Assembly: GCF_008704535.1 (NCBI RefSeq)
Contig: NZ_CP023701.1
Coordinates: 682,001 to 746,000, forward strand
DNA length: 64,000 bases
Direction: 5' to 3'
Source: Streptomyces subrutilus
GTDB taxonomy: Bacteria; Actinomycetota; Actinomycetes; Streptomycetales; Streptomycetaceae
In this document: in pieces, positions 1-7,894 of the stretch
Layout: the number at the start of each line of letters is the position of its first letter
How positions within the stretch are numbered: the first letter of the stretch is position 1
Notes under the pieces: generated by a model
The model's database searches: none
What the model saw: only the letters and a program-made list of their open reading frames with translations
Told to the model about the DNA's origin: nothing
Translations under genes and position numbers: made by a program

Positions 1-594
1 GCGGCGGGTCCGCCAGAGCCATGCCGTCGTGGCGGTCAGCAGGAAGAGCATCGCGAGGTTGGCCAGGAGGGCCGGGACGTCACCGGAGGGGGCGGCGCCG
101 GAGACGACCCAGATGCTGATGGCGACGGTCGGCAGGACGGCGGTGAGGAGGACGCCCGTGGTCTTCTGGACGGAGGTCCAGTGCACCGAGGTGCAGAGCA
201 GCACCGCGCCGATGACGCGGAACAAGCTGCTGCAGAACCCCGCGGCGGGGACGTGGGGCAGGGCCGTCGAGACGAGGTACGGGACGGTGAGCATCAGGAG
301 CGGGACCAGCGGGTGCACCTTGCCGCGCCGTGCGGGGGCACCTGCCGCGCCCCGGGCCGGGGCGCCGAGTGCGCCGCTGCCCGCTTCGGCCAGCGCCGTC
401 GCCGCGATCGTACGGGGGTCCCCCAGCTCCGCCAGGACGTCGCCGATCGCGGCCCCGGGGCGCTCGGCGCGCGTCACCTCGATGTGTTCGGCGAGGTCGG
501 CGAGGAGTTCCTGGCGACGGTCGGCGGGGACCGCGGAGGCCTCGCGCTCGACGGTGGAGAGGTAGTCGCGTACCAGGTCGGCAGAGGTCTTCAT
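1..594 (-). CDS. HAAS-domain membrane protein, partner of PadR (3' end beyond window)
   Basis: Minus-strand gene starting at ATG 594 and running off the left edge, so 198 N-terminal residues are visible. Residues 1-70 form the soluble helical HAAS-type signalling domain: a short helix, an ELLADLAEHI segment and an ELGDPRTIA segment. This domain usually sits next to PadR regulators. About four hydrophobic stretches follow (roughly 94-112, 123-138, 147-165 and 175-194), so the protein is a membrane protein. Its ATG overlaps the PadR stop by 4 bp (ATGA at 591-594), so the two are translationally coupled. The family is thought to work with the PadR regulator in envelope or antibiotic sensing; that role here is inference. 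The family call rests on the domain pattern and on the neighbour. Confidence 0.8.
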   Translation of the reverse strand, partial: MKTSADLVRDYLSTVEREASAVPADRRQELLADLAEHIEVTRAERPGAAIGDVLAELGDPRTIAATALAEAGSGALGAPARGAAGAPARRGKVHPLVPLLMLTVPYLVSTALPHVPAAGFCSSLFRVIGAVLLCTSVHWTSVQKTTGVLLTAVLPTVAISIWVVSGAAPSGDVPALLANLAMLFLLTATTAWLWRTRR

Positions 595-965
595 GCGAGG
601 TCTCCGGTGGAGGGGTGCGGGGTGGTCAGGAAGCCGTCGACGGCGGTGCGGAAGCCGGGCCAGACGCGGGTGAACTCGTCGAGCGCGGCCCGGCCGCCGT
701 CGGTGAGCGCGTAGTAGCGACGGGGCGGGCCGGAGGCGGACTCCTGCCAGGTGGTGGTGACCAGGTCGTCGCGGCGGAGCCGGGAGAGCAGCGGGTAGAC
801 CGTCCCCTGACTGGTGGCCAGCGCGCCGGAGTCCGCGAGGGCGTGCAGGAGTTCGACACCGTAGCGGGGGCGGTCGCGCATCAGGGCGAGCACGCAGTAC
901 TCCAGAACTCCCTTGCGCAGCTGGGCGGCTGCCCGGGCGTGCTTGATCGACTCACCAGGTTCCAT
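591..965 (-). CDS. PadR-family transcriptional regulator
   Basis: 124-residue protein made of the PadR winged helix, with a short C-terminal helix (about 92-116). KGVLEYCVLALM (18-29) is the first recognition-fold helix, YGVELLHAL leads into the helix-turn-helix, and SQGTVYPLLSRLRRDDL (52-68) is the classic PadR recognition helix plus start of the wing. PPRRYYALTDGG (80-91) is the wing/C-terminal signature. I chose ATG 965 because the family starts just before this helix; the frame stays open to 1082 but that extension is arginine/proline-rich noise. No Shine-Dalgarno precedes ATG 965, so a leaderless or very short leader is plausible. The start codon lies inside an inverted repeat (953-985), which suggests autorepression. 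It is coupled to the HAAS gene downstream. Confidence 0.9.
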   Translation of the reverse strand: MEPGESIKHARAAAQLRKGVLEYCVLALMRDRPRYGVELLHALADSGALATSQGTVYPLLSRLRRDDLVTTTWQESASGPPRRYYALTDGGRAALDEFTRVWPGFRTAVDGFLTTPHPSTGDLA

Positions 966-985
966 GCGATGCAAGATACCTGGTG
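953..985. promoter_or_regulatory. Inverted repeat over the PadR start (candidate autoregulatory operator)
   Basis: CACCAGGT (953-960) and ACCTGGTG (978-985) are a perfect 8-bp inverted repeat separated by 17 bp and straddling the padR start codon at 965. On the minus strand the spacer contains TATCTTGCAT, in which TATCTT could serve as a -10 box just upstream of a leaderless ATG. PadR regulators commonly bind dyads overlapping their own promoter. One arm is coding (residues 2-4), so part of the symmetry could be chance. Confidence 0.45.
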
Positions 986-1057
986 CGGCAAGCCGCCCGG
1001 AACGGGGGGCACCGGTCGTCGGGTGGAGCGGGTGAGGAGGTCCGCGCCGCCCCGCCG

Positions 1058-1480
1058 TCACCAGCCGCGGACACGCGGCCACCGGGAGCGGATGGTCCGG
1101 GACCGCGGGGCGGTCACGAGGTGGGCCTCGTGCTGCGCGGCGGTCGCACGCGCGTGGACGGGCAGGATGCGCAGGCGGGTGCCTACCGGGACGTCGGGCA
1201 GTGCGGCGGCGCTTCCCGGACGGACCGAGAGGATGCCGTGCTCCTGGCCGGCGCCGGTCATCACCAGGTCCTCGTGGGGGACGCCGTCGAGGTCGGCGAC
1301 GAGATCGTACCCCTTGGCCGTCTTGACGTGCGGGCGCAGCTGCGCGCCCAGGCCGTCCAAGTGCCCGCGCAGCCGGGCGGTGTCGGCGTCGGCCTTCCCC
1401 CGGTCCAGTGCCGGGAAGGGGGTTCCGGGCTCGTCCAGCGTGCCCGCGGCCGGGGCGCCCCCGGTGGGATCAGGACTCAT
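1058..1480 (-). pseudogene. Internally deleted D-threonine aldolase/D-serine dehydratase-like (DSD1 fold) relic
   Basis: The frame encodes 140 residues, about a third of the 370-400 usual for this PLP family. Residues 14-56 look like the family N-terminus (TLDEPGTPFPALD, then LRPHVKTAK at 48-56, which carries the PLP lysine region). The sequence then jumps straight to the C-terminal metal domain: GQEHGIL (78-84), VPVGTRLRILPVHARAT (97-113) and terminal WPRVRGW (134-140). Roughly 230 residues of the alanine-racemase-like barrel are missing, in frame. The zinc motif normally PNHxC reads PVHAR, so the cysteine ligand is arginine. It starts in a 4-bp overlap (ATGA 1477-1480) with the upstream regulator. 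It may still be translated, but a working lyase is very unlikely. Family assignment is from recognised motifs, not a search. Confidence 0.75.
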
Positions 1481-2037
1481 GGTTCCTCGCTCTCCGGTTC
1501 CTCGGTCACGGCCCCGCGGCACTGCGCGAGGTCGGTGTAGACGGCGGACCGGGACACGCCCAGCCGCGCGGCGACCCGCGGGACCGCGTTCCGCACGGCG
1601 AACACCGCGCGTTCGTCGAGGGTGAACGTCGTGGTCGGGAGGTGCGCGGGCGCGGCTCCGGCCGGCGCCGACAGGAGGTCGCCGGCCTGCCGCAGCGCGG
1701 TCACGTCGAGGTTGGCGCAGAGCGCACCGAACACACGGCCCTCGTCGTCGCGCAGCGGCATCGTGGACGACTTGACGACGCGGCCGCCCGGGGTGTGCGT
1801 GACGTAGTCGAGGTCGTTCACCGCGTCGTCGCCCGGGGCCGGCACGGAGAGGCCGATCTCGCTCGGCGCCCCGGCGACCTGCCTCCCGGTCACCTGCCCG
1901 GCCGCCGCGACGACGGACCGGTCGCCCCGGTGGTAGTCGTGCAGGACGACCTCGCACGCGGGACCGAACGTCGCCGCCAGCCCCTCGATGACGGGCGTCA
2001 GGGCGGCCAGGACCGCGTCCCCCGCGCGATCGGACAT
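1477..2037 (-). CDS. YheO/DauR-like PAS-HTH transcriptional regulator
   Basis: 186 residues. Residues 6-120 match a YheO-type PAS sensor: LTPVIEGLAATFGPACEVVLHD near the N-terminus, GRVVKSSTMPLRDDEGRVFGALC at 85-107 and NLDVT after it. Residues 138-172 are a helix-turn-helix (TLDERAVFAVRNAVPRVAARLGVSRSAVYTDL pattern, with the recognition helix at 159-170). The best-studied relative, DauR of Pseudomonas, represses D-arginine catabolism. Here the coupled downstream frame is a broken D-amino-acid lyase-like gene, which suggests the pair once handled a D-amino or D-hydroxyamino acid. The start at ATG 2037 is natural for the family. A leucine/arginine-rich frame shadowing it is not real. Confidence 0.85.
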   Translation of the reverse strand: MSDRAGDAVLAALTPVIEGLAATFGPACEVVLHDYHRGDRSVVAAAGQVTGRQVAGAPSEIGLSVPAPGDDAVNDLDYVTHTPGGRVVKSSTMPLRDDEGRVFGALCANLDVTALRQAGDLLSAPAGAAPAHLPTTTFTLDERAVFAVRNAVPRVAARLGVSRSAVYTDLAQCRGAVTEEPESEEP

Positions 2038-2140
2038 CAGCGCACCTCCACGTCTCCCGCGCGCGCCCTCCTCTCAGGATGGAGCAAAAGTCCAGGGCCT
2101 GGACGTTCCGTCCAGATCTTCGGCGGGGCCGGCGGCCGGC

Positions 2141-4240
2141 TCAGTCCTCGACGTCGAAGGCCGGGGCGGGCTTGCGGGTGACGTAGACGGCGAGGACGGC
2201 GGCCGCGATCATCAGGGGGACGTTGAAGGTGTAGACGAGGGCGGCCTGGCGCGGCCAGTCCTGCTTGGCCGCGAGCCGGTAGAGGTTGTCCTGCGGCCAC
2301 CAGGAGGCCAGCAGGTAGACGATCGCGAGGTGGGCGGCCGTGGTGAGGGCCCGGCCGCGGCCGTGGGCGCGCATCCGGGGGCGGCCGCCGAACAGGAACA
2401 CCACCCCGGCGCCGAAGGCCAGGCACTCGGCGAGGTACAGGACGCGGAAGAGGCCGGACCACGGGCCCGGTACGCCGGTCAGGTCCGTCGAGCCCGGCCA
2501 CAGGGAGTCGGTGAGCGCCAGGGCCAGGAAGCCCAGCACCACCGGTACGCAGCCGACGACCGCGAGGGTGCCCCCGAGGTCGCTGCCGCCGGACGCCGCG
2601 GCGTACTTGGCGCCGCCCCGGGCCGCCCGGCCCCCGGTGGCCCCGCGGACCTGCTGCGCCGGCCGGGGCAGGGCCGCGCGGTCCTCGTGGCCGGCGCCGT
2701 CGCGGGGCAGGGCCCGCAGCCGCACCACCGCGCGCGGCCACTGCGCGCGGGGCAGCCGCCCGTTGAGGTGGTCGCGCAGTTCGTCCACGTCGGGCAGGCC
2801 GGCGCCGTCGGCGGGCGTCCCCGGCGCGGAGGGGGGCGGGGCGGTGTAGGCGACGAGCCGCCGCGCTCCCTGGAACCCGGGTACGGCGGCCACGATCACC
2901 GAGCCGATGCCCGCGTGGCCGCGGATCACCGATTCGAGCCGGAAGGGGTCGAAGACGGCCCCGTCGAGGGTGATGCGGTCCCGGATCCGGCCGCCGAACT
3001 CCAGCAGGCCGTCCGCGCGGCGCACGCCGAGGTCTCCGGTGGCGATCGGGTCGCCGCCGTCGGGCGGGGTGAGGTGGATCTCCCCGTCGCGCAGCTCCAC
3101 CCGGCAGCCGGGAAAGGGGGTGCCCAGCAGGGAGGGGTGGTCGGTGTCGTCCACGGGGCCTGGGAGCTGGGGCAGTTCGAACCAGGTGCCGACCCCTGCG
3201 GTCTCGGTCGGGCCGTAGACGTTGAGCAGGCGCACGCCGGTCCGCAGCCGGCGCTGGAGGGCGACCTGCTCGTCGAGGTAGAGCCGGTCACCGGTGACCG
3301 CGACCAGCCGCAGGGCCGCGGGCCCCGCCGGCTCATCGGCCCGGGCGGCCGGGACGGAGGGCGCGTCGGCGCGGACCGGCAGCGCCGGAGCCGGGGCGGT
3401 GGACAGGAGCCCGTGCACGCCGCCGGGATCGGTGTGCACGACGGTGGCCCGCCCGGCCCCGACCGTACGGCGGACCGCCTCGGGCTGCCAGGGGCCCTGT
3501 TCGGGCAGGACGAGCGCGCCGCCCGAGCACAGGGCCCGCGTCCAGCCCGCCGCGAAGGCGGTGGCGGCGGACCCGGCGGTGATCAGGTGGTGGTCCCGCG
3601 GCCCCGGCCGGGCGACCTCGGCCCAGCCGCGGTGGGCGGCGAGCAGTCGGCGGTGGCCGATGCGTACCGCGCGCGGCGCCGGGCCGCCGGTGAAGAGGAC
3701 GACTGCGGTCCGGTCGGGATCGGGGCGGGAGGCCGGAGGTCCGGCGGGCCGGTCCGCGATGCGGTCCGCCTCGGCGCCGAGGCGGATCACCCGCAGACCG
3801 CTGCCGTCGTCGAGGGCGGCCTGCTGCGCGGCGTGCGCGAGCAGGGCGAACGGCCGGACGGCGGCGAGCTGTCGGCGCCCGGTGCGCGGGGTGTCGGCGT
3901 CGATCACGGTGTAGCAGGCGCCCGCCTTGAGCACGGCGAGGACGGCGACGACGACCTCGGTCTGCCGGGCGGTGGCCACGGCCACCAGGGCGCCGGCCGG
4001 GAGTCCGGCGTCGAGGAGGTGGTGCGCCAGCCGGTTGGCGCGGGCGTCGAGCCGGCCGTAGTCGAGGCCGTCGGAGCCGGCGACCACGGCCGGGGCCCCG
4101 GGCGCCTCCCGCACCCGGGCCTCGAAGAGGCCGAGGACGGTGGCGGTGGCGGTGGTGTCGACCGTGGTGTCGGAGGCGGTGTCGGAGGCGGTGTCGGAGG
4201 CGGACCGGTCTGAGCGGCTGGACTCGGATCCCTGCGTCAT
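2141..4240 (-). CDS. Degenerate adenylation (AMP-binding) domain fused to C-terminal membrane segments
   Basis: 699 residues from ATG 4240. Residues 33-530 resemble an NRPS-type adenylation domain: LDYGRLDARANRLAHHL (59-75), LKAGACYTVIDADTP (104-118, A2-like), NVYGPTE (A5), TGDLG (A7) and GRIRDRI (A8). The A3 ATP loop reads FTGGPAPRAV from residue 183 and lacks the usual serine/threonine-glycine-lysine pattern. The catalytic A10 lysine is replaced by His518 in GAGHEDR. No carrier-protein domain follows. About four transmembrane segments occupy roughly 550-690. The N-terminus carries SDTA repeats from a 12-bp tandem repeat. It is probably a membrane-anchored pseudo-adenylation protein of unknown role; full catalytic activity looks unlikely. 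There are no NRPS genes nearby. Confidence 0.7.
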   Translation of the reverse strand: MTQGSESSRSDRSASDTASDTASDTTVDTTATATVLGLFEARVREAPGAPAVVAGSDGLDYGRLDARANRLAHHLLDAGLPAGALVAVATARQTEVVVAVLAVLKAGACYTVIDADTPRTGRRQLAAVRPFALLAHAAQQAALDDGSGLRVIRLGAEADRIADRPAGPPASRPDPDRTAVVLFTGGPAPRAVRIGHRRLLAAHRGWAEVARPGPRDHHLITAGSAATAFAAGWTRALCSGGALVLPEQGPWQPEAVRRTVGAGRATVVHTDPGGVHGLLSTAPAPALPVRADAPSVPAARADEPAGPAALRLVAVTGDRLYLDEQVALQRRLRTGVRLLNVYGPTETAGVGTWFELPQLPGPVDDTDHPSLLGTPFPGCRVELRDGEIHLTPPDGGDPIATGDLGVRRADGLLEFGGRIRDRITLDGAVFDPFRLESVIRGHAGIGSVIVAAVPGFQGARRLVAYTAPPPSAPGTPADGAGLPDVDELRDHLNGRLPRAQWPRAVVRLRALPRDGAGHEDRAALPRPAQQVRGATGGRAARGGAKYAAASGGSDLGGTLAVVGCVPVVLGFLALALTDSLWPGSTDLTGVPGPWSGLFRVLYLAECLAFGAGVVFLFGGRPRMRAHGRGRALTTAAHLAIVYLLASWWPQDNLYRLAAKQDWPRQAALVYTFNVPLMIAAAVLAVYVTRKPAPAFDVED
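4167..4202. repeat. 12-bp tandem repeat, three copies
   Basis: GTGTCGGAGGCG occurs three times in tandem inside the 5' end of the adenylation-like gene and encodes its SDTASDTASDT stretch. The length is a multiple of three, so copy number can change without a frameshift. Confidence 0.85.
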
Positions 4241-4361
4241 CCCCCGATGATGCCATCGGCCACCGACAGCGGACACGGCCCGGAAGCAGCCGCAAGGATG
4301 CGCGAATCACCGTGCCCCGCAAGCCGGTTGGGCACCGGGCGCGCGGTCGCGGACCGATCCC

Positions 4362-4392
4362 TTGACCTCCAGCTCGGTCGAGGTCCTAGCGT
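4362..4392 (+). promoter_or_regulatory. MerR/SoxR-type promoter with 19-bp spacer
   Basis: TTGACC (4362-4367) and TAGCGT (4387-4392) are a -35/-10 pair separated by 19 bp, the stretched spacing typical of MerR-family promoters. The spacer is spanned by the inverted repeat GACCTC (4364-4369) / GAGGTC (4380-4385). This arrangement and sequence resemble the SoxR boxes of Streptomyces coelicolor, whose reported targets include an ABC transporter. A start about 7 bp after the -10 falls on ATG 4400, so the mRNA would be leaderless. Confidence 0.8.
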
Positions 4393-4399
4393 GCCGGTC

Positions 4400-6340
4400 A
4401 TGGACATGGAAGTCACCGCGTGGACCTCGCTCCACAGTGCGATCACCGCCCAGCAGGACCGGCGCCCGTTCTCCCGGGCGACCCTGCGCCGGATCGCCGT
4501 CTTCGCCCGCCCGCACCGGCGCGGGCTCACCCTCTTCCTGCTGCTCAGCGTGGTGGGCGCACTGCTCGCCGTGGCCACTCCGGTGCTCGCCAGCCGCGTG
4601 GTCGACGTCATCGCCGGAGGCGGGGGCGGGGGCGGAGGCGGAGGCACGGTCACCCGGCTCGCCCTGCTCATCGCGCTGATCGCGGTGGCCGAAGCGGGCC
4701 TGGGGCTGCTGACGCGCCGGCTCTCCGCCACCCTCGGCGAGGGCCTGATCCTCGACCTGCGCACGGCCGTCTTCGACCACGTGCAGCGCATGCCGGTGGC
4801 CTTCTTCACGCGGACCAGGACCGGAGCCCTGGTCAGCCGGCTGAACAACGATGTCATCGGCGCCCAACGGGCGTTCAGCAACACCCTGTCGGGGATGGTC
4901 GCCAACACCGTCACGCTGCTGCTGACGCTCGTGGTGATGCTGAGCATCTCGTGGCAGATCACCCTGCTGGCGCTGGTGCTGCTGCCGGTGTTCGTGCTGC
5001 CGGCCCGCCGGATGGGGGCGCGGATGGCGGCGCTGCAGCGCGAGGCATCGACGTTGAACGCGGCCATGGGCACGCAGATGACCGAGCGGTTTTCGGCTCC
5101 CGGCGCCACCCTGGTCAAACTGTTCGGCCGGCCGGCCGACGAGTCGGCCGAGTTCACGGCGCGGGCGCGGCGGGTGCGGGACATCGGCATCCGTACGGCG
5201 ATGTCACAGTCGGCCTTCATCACGGCCCTCACCCTCGTCTCCGCCCTGGCCCTGGCCCTCGTCTACGGCGTCGGCGGCGCCTTCGCCCTGCGCGGGACCC
5301 TGGACGCCGGTTCGGTGGTCGCCCTCGCCCTCCTGCTGACACGGCTGTACGCCCCGCTCACCTCGCTCGCCGGGGCCCGGGTGGAGGTGATGAGCGCGAT
5401 GGTGAGCTTCGAGCGGGTCTTCGAGATCCTCGACCTGAAGCCCCTCATCGCGGAGCGGCCGGACGCCCGACCCGTGCCGGAGGGGCCGGTGGCGGTCGAG
5501 TTCGACGGGGTCACCTTCGGCTACCCGTCCGCCGACAAGGTCTCGCTGGCCTCGCTGGAGGAGGTCGCCGCCCTGGATTCCCGGGGCGGCACCGAGGTGC
5601 TGCACGAGGTGTCCTTCCGGGCCGAGCCGGGCCGGATGGTGGCCCTCGTCGGCTCGTCCGGCGCGGGCAAGTCGACCATCGCGCAACTGCTCCCCCGCCT
5701 GTACGACGCCGACGCGGGCACCGTCCGCCTGGGCGGGGTGGACGTACGGGACCTGACGGCCGCGTCGATCCGCGACACCGTCGGCATGGTCACCCAGGAC
5801 GGGCACCTCTTCCACGAGTCGGTACGGGCCAACCTGCTGCTGGCCCGGCCGGAGGCGACCGAGGCCGAGGTGTGGGACGCGCTGCGCCGCTCGCGGCTGG
5901 ACGGGCTGGTCGTCTCGCTGCCGGACGGGCTGGACACGGTCGTCGGGGAGCGCGGGTACCGGCTGTCGGGCGGCGAGCGCCAGCGGCTGACGATCGCCCG
6001 GCTCCTGCTGGCCCGCCAGCGGGTGGTCATCCTGGACGAGGCCACCGCCCACCTGGACTCCACCTCGGAGGCCGCGGTGCAGGAGGCCCTCGCCGAGGCC
6101 CTGGCCGGCCGGACCGCGGTGGTGATCGCGCACCGGCTGTCGACGGTGAAGGCGGCGGACCTGATCCTGGTGGTCGAGGACGGCCGGATCGTGGAACGGG
6201 GCACGCACACCGGACTGCTGGCGGCGGGCGGCCGGTACGAGGAGCTGTACCGCACCCAGTTCGCGACGGGCGGCCCGGGCCGTGACGCGGCGGCGCAGCC
6301 GGCGGCTTCCGGCGGCACGGGGGCGACGTCGGGAGCATGA
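4400..6340 (+). CDS. ABC exporter, fused permease-ATPase (probable SoxR target)
   Basis: 646-residue half-transporter of the MsbA/LmrA type. A six-helix exporter domain covers about residues 35-330 and the nucleotide-binding domain the rest: Walker A GSSGAGKST near 417, Q-loop VTQDGHLF, signature LSGGERQRL near 521 and Walker B VVILDEAT near 543, followed by the H-loop AHRLST. It probably works as a homodimer exporting a lipophilic or redox-active compound. A run of ten glycines after residue 72 lies in the first extracytoplasmic loop and comes from a GGC/GGG/GGA repeat. ATG 4400 fits the MerR-type promoter just upstream; ATG 4406 is two codons further in. In S. coelicolor a SoxR-controlled ABC transporter is known, so redox control is a strong inference. 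The VOC gene follows directly. Confidence 0.92.
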   Translation: MDMEVTAWTSLHSAITAQQDRRPFSRATLRRIAVFARPHRRGLTLFLLLSVVGALLAVATPVLASRVVDVIAGGGGGGGGGGTVTRLALLIALIAVAEAGLGLLTRRLSATLGEGLILDLRTAVFDHVQRMPVAFFTRTRTGALVSRLNNDVIGAQRAFSNTLSGMVANTVTLLLTLVVMLSISWQITLLALVLLPVFVLPARRMGARMAALQREASTLNAAMGTQMTERFSAPGATLVKLFGRPADESAEFTARARRVRDIGIRTAMSQSAFITALTLVSALALALVYGVGGAFALRGTLDAGSVVALALLLTRLYAPLTSLAGARVEVMSAMVSFERVFEILDLKPLIAERPDARPVPEGPVAVEFDGVTFGYPSADKVSLASLEEVAALDSRGGTEVLHEVSFRAEPGRMVALVGSSGAGKSTIAQLLPRLYDADAGTVRLGGVDVRDLTAASIRDTVGMVTQDGHLFHESVRANLLLARPEATEAEVWDALRRSRLDGLVVSLPDGLDTVVGERGYRLSGGERQRLTIARLLLARQRVVILDEATAHLDSTSEAAVQEALAEALAGRTAVVIAHRLSTVKAADLILVVEDGRIVERGTHTGLLAAGGRYEELYRTQFATGGPGRDAAAQPAASGGTGATSGA

Positions 6341-6402
6341 TGACCGACGGGCCACCGCGGCCCCCGCGGCCCTTCCGGGCCCCTGTGATCTTGGAGCGTC
6401 CG

Positions 6403-6780
6403 ATGGACATCAAACTGGAACTGGTCGCCGTCCCCGTCACCGACGTCGACCGGGCCAAGGCCTTCTACGAGCGGATCGGCTTCAACGCCGACCACGACAT
6501 CACGGTGAGCGAGGACGTCCGCTTCGTGCAGCTCACCCCGCCCGGATCGGCCTGCTCGATCGCCGTGGGCAAGGGCCTCACCAGAATGACGCCCGGGTCG
6601 CTGGACAACATGCAGGTCGTGGTGAGCGACATCGAGGAGGCCTACGCGGACCTGCGGGACCGGGGCATCGAGGTCACGGAGATCCAGGACATGCCGTGGG
6701 GGTCGTTCGTCTACTTCTCCGACCCGGACGGGAACGGGTGGGCGGTCCAGCAGACCACTCCGCGCACGGCGGCGGAGTAG
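6403..6780 (+). CDS. VOC superfamily (glyoxalase/bleomycin-resistance-like) protein
   Basis: 125 residues forming one vicinal-oxygen-chelate fold: IKLELVAVPVTDVDRAKAFY (2-21) is the first beta-alpha unit, FVQLTPPGSACSI the central strands, and WGSFVYFSDPDGNGWAVQQ the C-terminal module with the glutamine-ended strand. ATG 6403 is preceded by GGAG at 6392-6395 and matches the domain start; the frame is open to ATG 6337, overlapping the exporter stop, but the extra 22 residues are proline/arginine-rich. Members detoxify or bind small molecules. The tight position behind the exporter suggests co-transcription and a shared role in resistance to the exported compound. The substrate is unknown. Confidence 0.85.
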   Translation: MDIKLELVAVPVTDVDRAKAFYERIGFNADHDITVSEDVRFVQLTPPGSACSIAVGKGLTRMTPGSLDNMQVVVSDIEEAYADLRDRGIEVTEIQDMPWGSFVYFSDPDGNGWAVQQTTPRTAAE

Positions 6781-6844
6781 GGGGGAACGACAGCCGCGGC
6801 CGAGCGGACGGGGCGGGTACGGCATGCGACGTACCATCGACCCC

Positions 6845-7159
6845 ATGGCCACGTACCACCCCGTCCGCGAACAGCTCCTCGTCGAGGACGTGCTCGCCGC
6901 CCTCGGCAACCCCGTCCGCCTCGGCATCGTCCGCGAGCTCGCCACCTCCCCCGACGGCCGCACCTGCGGCAGCCTTCCCCTGGAGGTCACCAAGGCCACC
7001 GCCACCCACCACTGGCGGGTGCTGCGCGAATCCGGGGTGACCCAGGAGCACCGGACCGGCCGCTACAAGGCGGTCTCGCTGCGCCGTGCCGATCTGGAAC
7101 ACCGCTTCCCCGGCCTCCTGGACGCCGTACTGGCCGCCAGCGCGCCGACCGCGAACTGA
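6845..7159 (+). CDS. ArsR-family winged-helix repressor
   Basis: 104 residues. EDVLAALGNPVRLGIVRELA is the typical first helix pair of ArsR proteins, and LEVTKATATHHWRVLRESGV is the recognition helix (the usual SxSTVSHHLKxLxxAGL pattern in altered form). EHRTGRYKAVSLRRADLEHRFPGLL forms the wing and dimer helix. No cysteine metal motif is present, so it is probably not a classical metal sensor. ATG 6845 is chosen at the family start; a longer in-frame ATG at 6824 exists. No clear ribosome site is visible, so leaderless translation is possible. It sits behind the VOC gene and ends convergently with the next gene. Confidence 0.85.
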   Translation: MATYHPVREQLLVEDVLAALGNPVRLGIVRELATSPDGRTCGSLPLEVTKATATHHWRVLRESGVTQEHRTGRYKAVSLRRADLEHRFPGLLDAVLAASAPTAN

Positions 7160-7192
7160 CGGGGCCGTACCGCAGGGCGACGACGGCGATCA

Positions 7193-7210
7193 CCTCGGGC
7201 GGCCCCGAGG
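7193..7210. terminator. Short hairpin between convergent genes
   Basis: CCTCGGG (7193-7199) pairs with CCCGAGG (7204-7210) around a CGGC loop. It lies 33 bp past the ArsR stop and before the stop of the convergent gene, as expected for a bidirectional terminator. The stem is short. Confidence 0.45.
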
Positions 7211-7233
7211 CCCCGGTCCGGGCCCCGCCGGTG

Positions 7234-7587
7234 TCAGCCCTGGGCGGCGGCGGGCGCGGGAGCCGCGTCGAGCTCCCAGGCGTGGCGCTTGAACTCCCTC
7301 CGGAAGTCGGCGTGGTCCTCCCACTGGCGGGCGATCCCCCGCAGCACGTCCCAGTGGTGCTCGACGGACTGGTCGATGACCCTGCGCGTGGCCGCGTCCT
7401 GCGACTCCCGCTTCCCGATCAGGCCCTTGACCGCCGAAGCCTCCAGCACCGCGTTGCGCAGGGCCCGCAGCGCGCGGGAGGTGTCGTCCATGCCGAAGCC
7501 GTACTCGCTGCCGGTCTCCGCGTCGAACAGCGGGGTGAGCCGCGCTTCGATGAACGCGGTGATCCGCTCGAAGTGCTGCACGTCCAT
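7234..7587 (-). CDS. Small DUF6221-like protein
   Basis: 117 residues, mostly helical, with no signal peptide or membrane segment. It starts MDVQHFERITAFIEARL, has a central conserved-looking helix (LRALRNAVLEASAVKGLIGKR), and ends with a WEDHADFRREF segment resembling the C-terminal signature of DUF6221 proteins common in Streptomyces. GGAG lies 6 nt before ATG 7587. An in-frame ATG at 7638 would add 17 glycine/proline-rich residues. The function is unknown for the whole family. It is convergent with the ArsR gene. Confidence 0.65.
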   Translation of the reverse strand: MDVQHFERITAFIEARLTPLFDAETGSEYGFGMDDTSRALRALRNAVLEASAVKGLIGKRESQDAATRRVIDQSVEHHWDVLRGIARQWEDHADFRREFKRHAWELDAAPAPAAAQG

Positions 7588-7894
7588 CAGGGCTCCGTCT
7601 CCTGCCGGTCCCCCTGGGGTCCCCGGCGTCTGCGTCATGGGTGGTACGGGCCCATTATCGGTCACGCCCGGAGCCGCGGCGGGAGGCCCGGGCGTCCCGG
7701 GTGCACCGCTCCTGTGCACCGCATGGACGAGCTCGACGGAGTGGAGATCATCGCCTTCCCGGACGCCGCGGCGTTCGAGGAGCGGCTGGCCGGGCACCCC
7801 ACGCGCGGCCAGGGGGTGCGCCGGTCCCGGAGCCCGTGGTCGCAGGTCGACGTGGGCGGCAACGGGCCCGCGCCCGGCGGCCGGCCCCGCTCCG

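Noticed and set aside
1988..4213. 741-residue plus-strand frame opposite the adenylation-like gene
   Set aside because: Gly/Arg-rich translation with no motifs, antisense to a gene with recognisable A-domain landmarks.
2141..4240. NRPS biosynthetic cluster
   Set aside because: Only one degenerate A-like domain is present, with no carrier, condensation or tailoring genes around it.
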